DNA of 64,000 nucleotides, taken from Gentiana macrophylla. Its lineage: Eukaryota; Streptophyta; Magnoliopsida; Gentianales; Gentianaceae. The stretch's first letter is position 1. Every line of letters begins with the position of its first letter. The stretch spans positions 1-64,000 of the forward strand of contig JAOBSW010000550.1 of the NCBI GenBank assembly GCA_026214975.1. The letters are read 5' to 3'. A program made the translations under genes and the position numbers. The notes below the pieces were generated by a model. The model did not search any database. It saw only the letters and a list, made by a program, of their open reading frames with translations, and had not been told where the DNA came from. This document shows positions 59,170-64,000 of the stretch, piece after piece.

Positions 59170-60778
59170 TGGTCGATAAAACTAGTTTTAAATTTATTTT
59201 ATCGGAACACCCCAAGTATAAGGTTCGTAGTATAGGGTGTTACCGAGTCGTCCTAAGGGAATCGAATGTTTTTCGGATTAAGGGCAGTTATTCTATCAAA
59301 TATGTCACTAATTATTACCTAAAACTAAGGCTGACGTTAATTATAAAACAAAAACGAAGAACAATGACTAACACAGCAAAAAAACAGAGAAACTTAGAAC
59401 TGGACAAGCGTCCACTTAGGGTGGACGGGCGTCTGATTATCGTGCTGGGAATTGAAATATGCAGAAAATATTACAGGTGAAAACTAGAATCTTTTGAATA
59501 ACTAAACGTAGCAAATAACGATCAAATTGATTTATCAAATAATTTAAAGAACAGTAAAACAACCAGAATCAACCACACAACAATCACACAACCATCTTAT
59601 GATCCGAAAACGATTTTATTGGTTTGATCCATCTCAAAATCGATTAAATTCCTTTAACTCAATTTCTAAGGTTTTGTTTTCTTTTCCAAGCAAAACAATT
59701 AAACATAAAGCACATGATCATAAAATTTGTTCCCAAATTAAATAACCCAATTAACAACACATGATTCCTCAAAATATTATTAATTGTATCGGTCGAAAAG
59801 GTTCTATATTTGAATCATATTCCATACGAATTCAAATCAACATATGGTTTCGTTGATATTCCTATCTAACAAAACACTTAACAATCAATCCAAATAACAA
59901 TCGATAAATAAAATCAAATATTCAAATGCATAAATAAAGATAACCTAACAATTCATGGTTGTGGTGATGTTGATGTGATATCCTCCAGCTATTCTACCGC
60001 TATGCGCTTAGCCTTGCTTCCTCGTGATGATCCAAGCCACGGTTGAAGGAAAGAAACTCATAATTTCTTTAGGGTTTGGTGCGGCTCCTCCAAGGGTGGA
60101 ATATGCGGCTGTACGTTGTGTGTTTTAGGGTTGAAATAACACGCCTATTTATAGAAAACTGAGGCGGCTAGGGTTAAAATCGGTGGTGGACGCCAGTCCA
60201 AAGCACCTGGACGCCCGTCCAGTGTGCAAAACTTGTTTGAGTCGGGCCAAGCTGGGCCGAGCTGGGCCTGGACGCACGTCCTATGCAAAATTGGGCAAAA
60301 TCAGACGCCAGTTCACTGAAAATCTGAACATCCTGAATCAAAATTCTTCCACTGGACGCCAGTCTAAAATTCCGGATGCCCGTCCAGTAGACGGAACATC
60401 AAACGCTTCGTTCGACTTCGACGGCGCTTGATTCAATTCAGACGTTCGTCCAACATGCCTTCAAATTCGACCTTTCATCTTTATCTCTTTATTCTTCGAC
60501 TCCCACTCTTCAGAGCATGATTACACACTTTAAATCATCTTTTTCAGTCGCTTTTAATACCTGCAAATCATTGAAAGCATACCAAAGTGTAACACAACTC
60601 AAACTAACATAAAACCATCATTTTAAACACGTAATTGGCACGTTTTACACTTTTTATAACTCTACAACCATTTCTTCAATTTATTCATTTAATACGTAAT
60701 TTTCTATAAAAATTACTAAAACACGGGGATTACTGTTATGAAATATTGCCATATAAATCATATAATTCACCGAGAAAA
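59170..60778 (-). repeat. 5' LTR of element Z
   Basis: About 1609 bp. In element orientation it ends TCGACCA just before the primer site. The outer end GAGAAAA (plus strand) differs from GAGAACA of the other LTR. TATA box on the minus strand near 60144-60152. Confidence 0.88.
60188..60451 (-). promoter_or_regulatory. Phased palindromic motif array in Z 5' LTR
   Basis: Motif variants start at 60188, 60209, 60270, 60303, 60354, 60374, about 60400 and 60440. The nearest lies about 36 bp upstream of the TATA box, as in the other LTR. This LTR also has a short internal duplication (GGGCCAAGCTGGGCCGAGC). Confidence 0.6.
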
Positions 60779-60826
60779 TAAACAAGTAATATCGAAGTGA
60801 TATTACTTCTTACGGATTTAATGCAA
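60779..60826. other. Junction between elements Z and W
   Basis: 48 bp containing GTAATATCGAAGTGATATTAC, an inverted repeat. GAAAATAAACAAGTAAT occurs at 60774-60790 and again at 60828-60844. Confidence 0.6.
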
Positions 60827-62357
60827 TGAAAATAAACAAGTAATAATCCGGTTAACCTCAAGTATAAGGATCGTAGTAATAGTGGTTAATGCCGGGTCGA
60901 TCTTACGGGGAACTAAACAATTGTGATTTCTAGTTTTTGTCTCACCTAAACTATGTCACGAAACTAATCTTAAACAGCGAATAAAACAAAACAGAAACGA
61001 AAATAAAACTAGACAGAGGATATAGTCCAAAGCTAGGAAGAATACGGGTTGCGAACCTTTAACTAAACTAATCTAAGATGCAAATAAAAGTAAACTAACT
61101 AAACAAATTCAAGTTTTAAGGATTTAAATCGAGTGTATAACGAGCAAATGAGGATTGATCCACCTATCCAACAAGCATTGATTTCCTATCTCGATTATAT
61201 CGTGGTTTTTATCTAGGTTGTGATTCACCTTATCTAAATATGAACCCTAATTCCTTAGAAAGTTCATCTATTAATCTATTATCTTCCAATGCAAGATTAA
61301 CGCGTTTTCTAACCAAAGGTGCAAACTTTACGTTTATAATCTAGCAATTAAACCTGCTAACTTCCGTTATGATAGATTCAAATTACTATTCTTGTTCATG
61401 GTGATCTAAGGTTTATTAAGATTTCCATCAACAATAAACAATCAACAAATGCATATCTTCCGATGTAAAAGCAATTAAACATATTAAACATGAATAAGAA
61501 ACAACCTTTAATAAAAACTCACAGTATAATCGATGAAAACGAAATCAACAATTGTTGGATGGCTTCACAATACTTGTTTGATGAAGCTTTTAGCTTCTGA
61601 ACATCCTCAGCAACTCAAAATCGCAGAAACAGTGCATAAAAGTAGCTAATTTAATCTAAATCTAAAGTGCATAAAAACTGGAATAAAAAGGGGAAAAACG
61701 CAGCCTAAAGCCGCCCATAGGTTTAGGGTTTTGAATAATGAGTATGTGGTATCCTTAGGGTTGAGAAACAGCCGCCTATATATAGATTTCCAAGTCGGTT
61801 CAGCAAAGTCGGCTACCGGACGCCCGTCTGGAATCTTGAACGCCCGTCCACTCCTCAATAAAACTTTGAATCGGGCCGAGTCATGACCAGACGCTCGTCC
61901 ATCCAGCGTCCATTCTGGCGTCCAAACTTCCTGAATCAAAGATGTCGTCCTGGACGCTCGTCCATTTCAGCAGACGCCCGTCCACTGGACGGAGATTCTG
62001 GACGCCAGTTTGATATGATCGAATTTGATTTCTTGATCTTTATCTCTTCCATCTCTATCCCATTCTTTCATTATCTCTTATATCATCAATTAGCTCGAAC
62101 TTAATCAACTTTTGAGCATCTTTTGAGCCTCAAACATGTATCTATAACACAAAAACATCGCAAAATGTAATATCGCTCAAATAATCATAAAATCACAATT
62201 AAAACACATAATTCAACCTATTTTGCGAATGACTCATTGAAAATCTCATTTACACAATATTTCAATTAAACGCTCGTTTCTTATGTAATTTCATACGAAT
62301 ATGAGGGAAAATGTCATAGAATATAGCGGTATAAATCGTATAAATTCACCCTTAACA
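60827..62357 (-). repeat. 3' LTR of a second Athila-like element, W
   Basis: About 1531 bp. In element orientation it starts TGTTAAGGGTGAATTTATAC and ends TTGTTTATTTTCA. It is clearly related to the Z LTR (CAAGTATAAGGATCGTAGTA against CAAGTATAAGGTTCGTAGTA) but much diverged, so it is a different subfamily. TATA box TATATATA (minus) at 61784-61777. Confidence 0.8.
61818..62011 (-). promoter_or_regulatory. Phased palindromic motif array in W LTR
   Basis: Motif variants start at 61818, 61838, 61889, 61952, 61972 and 62000, with two pairs exactly 20 bp apart. The nearest is 34 bp upstream of the TATA box. Confidence 0.6.
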
Positions 62358-64000
62358 ACTCCCCCACACTTAGCTTTTGCTCGTCCCGAGCAAAACAAAA
62401 CGAAATAAAGGCTCGGAAAAAGATAGACATCCTAGACAATATAGCATAGATCCAATAAATCAGAGGTTCACCATTGTGTGTGTGCAAAGCCATAGAAAAC
62501 TTCCACTAAATCCAAACTTGAGAAACTCGAAGCAAAACTAGCTAATACCCCCTTCAAACTAGAGATCAATGACACTCATAAGATGCACCCTACAAACGTA
62601 AAATATCCCGAAAAGAATGATCGAATATATCTAGGGCCTTTCTGAAATACTCAGAGGATAATCCCTACAACATATCTTTCAGTTTCTACTGGGGATAAGA
62701 TAGACGATAACTTAGTCTTTTATTTATAACAATTCATTAGTTGATTTAACTATTTTCACTTTTAAACGCACATCGAATGAGTTTGTTGCCTGTCATCACA
62801 GAGAATAGGATATTCGAGATATACCCTACCTTACTCCAATCATAAGGCAGCTTTTTCTGATTGTCGTGAGCTTTTAGTCATCATAGTGGTATAGGACATA
62901 CGTGGTATACCCTATCGCACTCAAATCATCGACTAGCTTTCGACACACCCAATAATTCTTCATATTTTTCAACTTTTTCATTTGACAATAAGTCACGTGT
63001 TACTTATCACATTCAAACCTTAGATATTCACAGTATATCATACTTTGGATCTAAATACAAACTATCATAAATCTCAAGATACATACGTAGCACTAAGCAC
63101 ATGACTTATAAGAAAATCAGAAATCACTCGTCAAAAGGGGTATAACTTTATAAACTAGCTCATCATTTACTATGGCTCGTGAAAAATAGATCTCAGGTGA
63201 AACAACTAATTTACTAAACACATGATATATAGCTTGGATGACTATAAAAAATAACGAACATAGATCTGAATTGCCTACTCGGGACAAAACAAAAACAAAA
63301 AATGTCGAGAATTTTGAAAAATCTAGCTCATTTTGCATAGAAACATAACTAGTTAAGCAAATGTGTAGATACATATCAAACATTCCCCACCCCCACACTT
63401 AAAAATCAACATGTCCTCATGTTGTGCAGAACGAAAGGAAAAGTAAAAGACTTAGCTGATTTCAACCGGTACACGAATCGTCGGTTAGGCCGGAGCCTAT
63501 CTAGTGACACTGGAAACTCGTAACCATAAAATGTAGCTCGATAAAACCGCTAAAAATATACCTGCACGACTTGACAAACACGGAACCATCTCGGGGAAAA
63601 CGGGGAATTACACCAGAATGAAAAGAGATAATAAAAACGAGTAATACCAAAAGATAAAACATTGAATACATCCAAAAGTTGAAACAAACTAGAAATAAAA
63701 GTACTGATGCCTTATGGCTTACATGATCCATCGGAAACAGTAATAGTATCAATATCAAAATTACAACGAATCATAGAAGGAAAAGTATCAAGACAAATCA
63801 ATCATCGTATCAAAGTAGAAACAGAATCTAAGATCGAGAAAGAAAATAACATCAAGTCCGCCCGCGCGCGCAATGATATCATCAGTGCTCGCCTCCTCGG
63901 AAAGACGACTCAGACTCATCCAGAACGTCCGCAATGGCCTGCTTAATCTCATCTGAATAAAGGTAATCAATGACGCTTGGATTGAAGATTCTATCGTCTC
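62358..64000 (-). mobile_element. Internal 3' noncoding part of element W, runs off window
   Basis: Starts with the polypurine tract (TAAGTGTGGGGGAGT, minus, 62359-62373). It parallels 51248-52600 of element Z, including the duplicated 63-bp unit (62790-62853 and 62878-62940) and a second C-rich tract near 63384-63400. The integrase would lie beyond 64000. No ORF here is convincing. Confidence 0.75.

Larger units (their letters stand above)
50116..60778 (-). mobile_element. Athila-like Ty3/gypsy element Z
   Basis: A 10.7 kb minus-strand element. Right (5') LTR 59170-60778, primer site 59146-59163, gag 58875-57271, protease in 57256-56438, RT 55914-54907, RNase H 54761-54387, integrase 54309-52650, 3' noncoding 52649-51265, polypurine tract 51248-51264, left (3') LTR 50116-51247. 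RT motifs (FLDGYSGYFQIAI, RRMPFGLCNAPATFQRCM, FMDDFSVYG) are of the Athila type. No env-like ORF was found. The 3' LTR lacks about 470 bp present in the 5' LTR, so no target duplication remains. Frame breaks occur in gag, gag-protease, RT-RNase H and RNase H-integrase, yet long frames survive, so decay is recent or partly due to consensus errors. Confidence 0.92.

Noticed and set aside
60183..60431. 82-codon frame with repeated DARPV-like phrases
   Set aside because: The repeat is the DNA palindrome array read in one frame; the other LTR breaks it.

Overview
The window is AT-rich nuclear DNA of a flowering plant, most likely a eudicot. It holds one recognisable host gene, a seven-exon GH3 beta-xylosidase / alpha-L-arabinofuranosidase type gene, in a sea of plant retrotransposons (Copia with tRNA-Met primer sites, an Athila-type Ty3/gypsy with a tRNA-Asp-type primer site, LINE fragments, SINEs) and small terminal-inverted-repeat DNA elements. 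I cannot name the species. No prokaryotic, organellar, viral, CRISPR or tRNA/rRNA genes were seen.

Layout. 1-10546: a 1.9-2.0 kb LTR family, here called L. A partial L LTR carries a complete 9.3 kb L element inserted in its own 3' part (5-bp duplication CTTAT). 10547-15620: a decayed minus-strand Copia (X), cut by the first L copy, by an L solo LTR (duplication CCAAC) and by a possible MITE. 15621-17805: no gene. 17806-22140: a minus-strand LINE remnant (zinc-binding and RNase H pieces) apparently split by two related TIR elements, one of which holds its own 235-bp MITE, and by a 284-bp foldback. 22141-26151: a Copia RT fragment, a SINE and Stowaway-like MITEs. 26152-30673: the GH3 gene. 30976-45249: a minus-strand Copia (Y) with 175-bp LTRs, split by a second complete 9.3 kb L element (duplication GTTTG). 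45255-50115: a hAT remnant holding a SINE, another Copia fragment, microsatellites and an orphan secreted-protein first exon. 50116-60778: an Athila-like element (Z) on the minus strand with recognisable gag, protease, RT, RNase H and integrase but several frame breaks. 60827-64000: LTR and 3' noncoding part of a related element (W) that runs off the window.

How the parts relate. The two complete L elements have no usable ORF, yet both keep the same ruined Copia RT, so the family has probably moved with enzymes from elsewhere. The GH3 gene has a full exon set, but its frame is broken eight times, always by loss of one base from a mononucleotide run; this looks more like consensus error than gene death. 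The most unusual non-coding signal is an array of near-palindromic 12-mers (GGACGCN-CGTCC type), many spaced 20-21 bp apart, lying about 35 bp upstream of the TATA box in the LTRs of both Athila-like elements. All calls come from reading the sequence; no database search was run.
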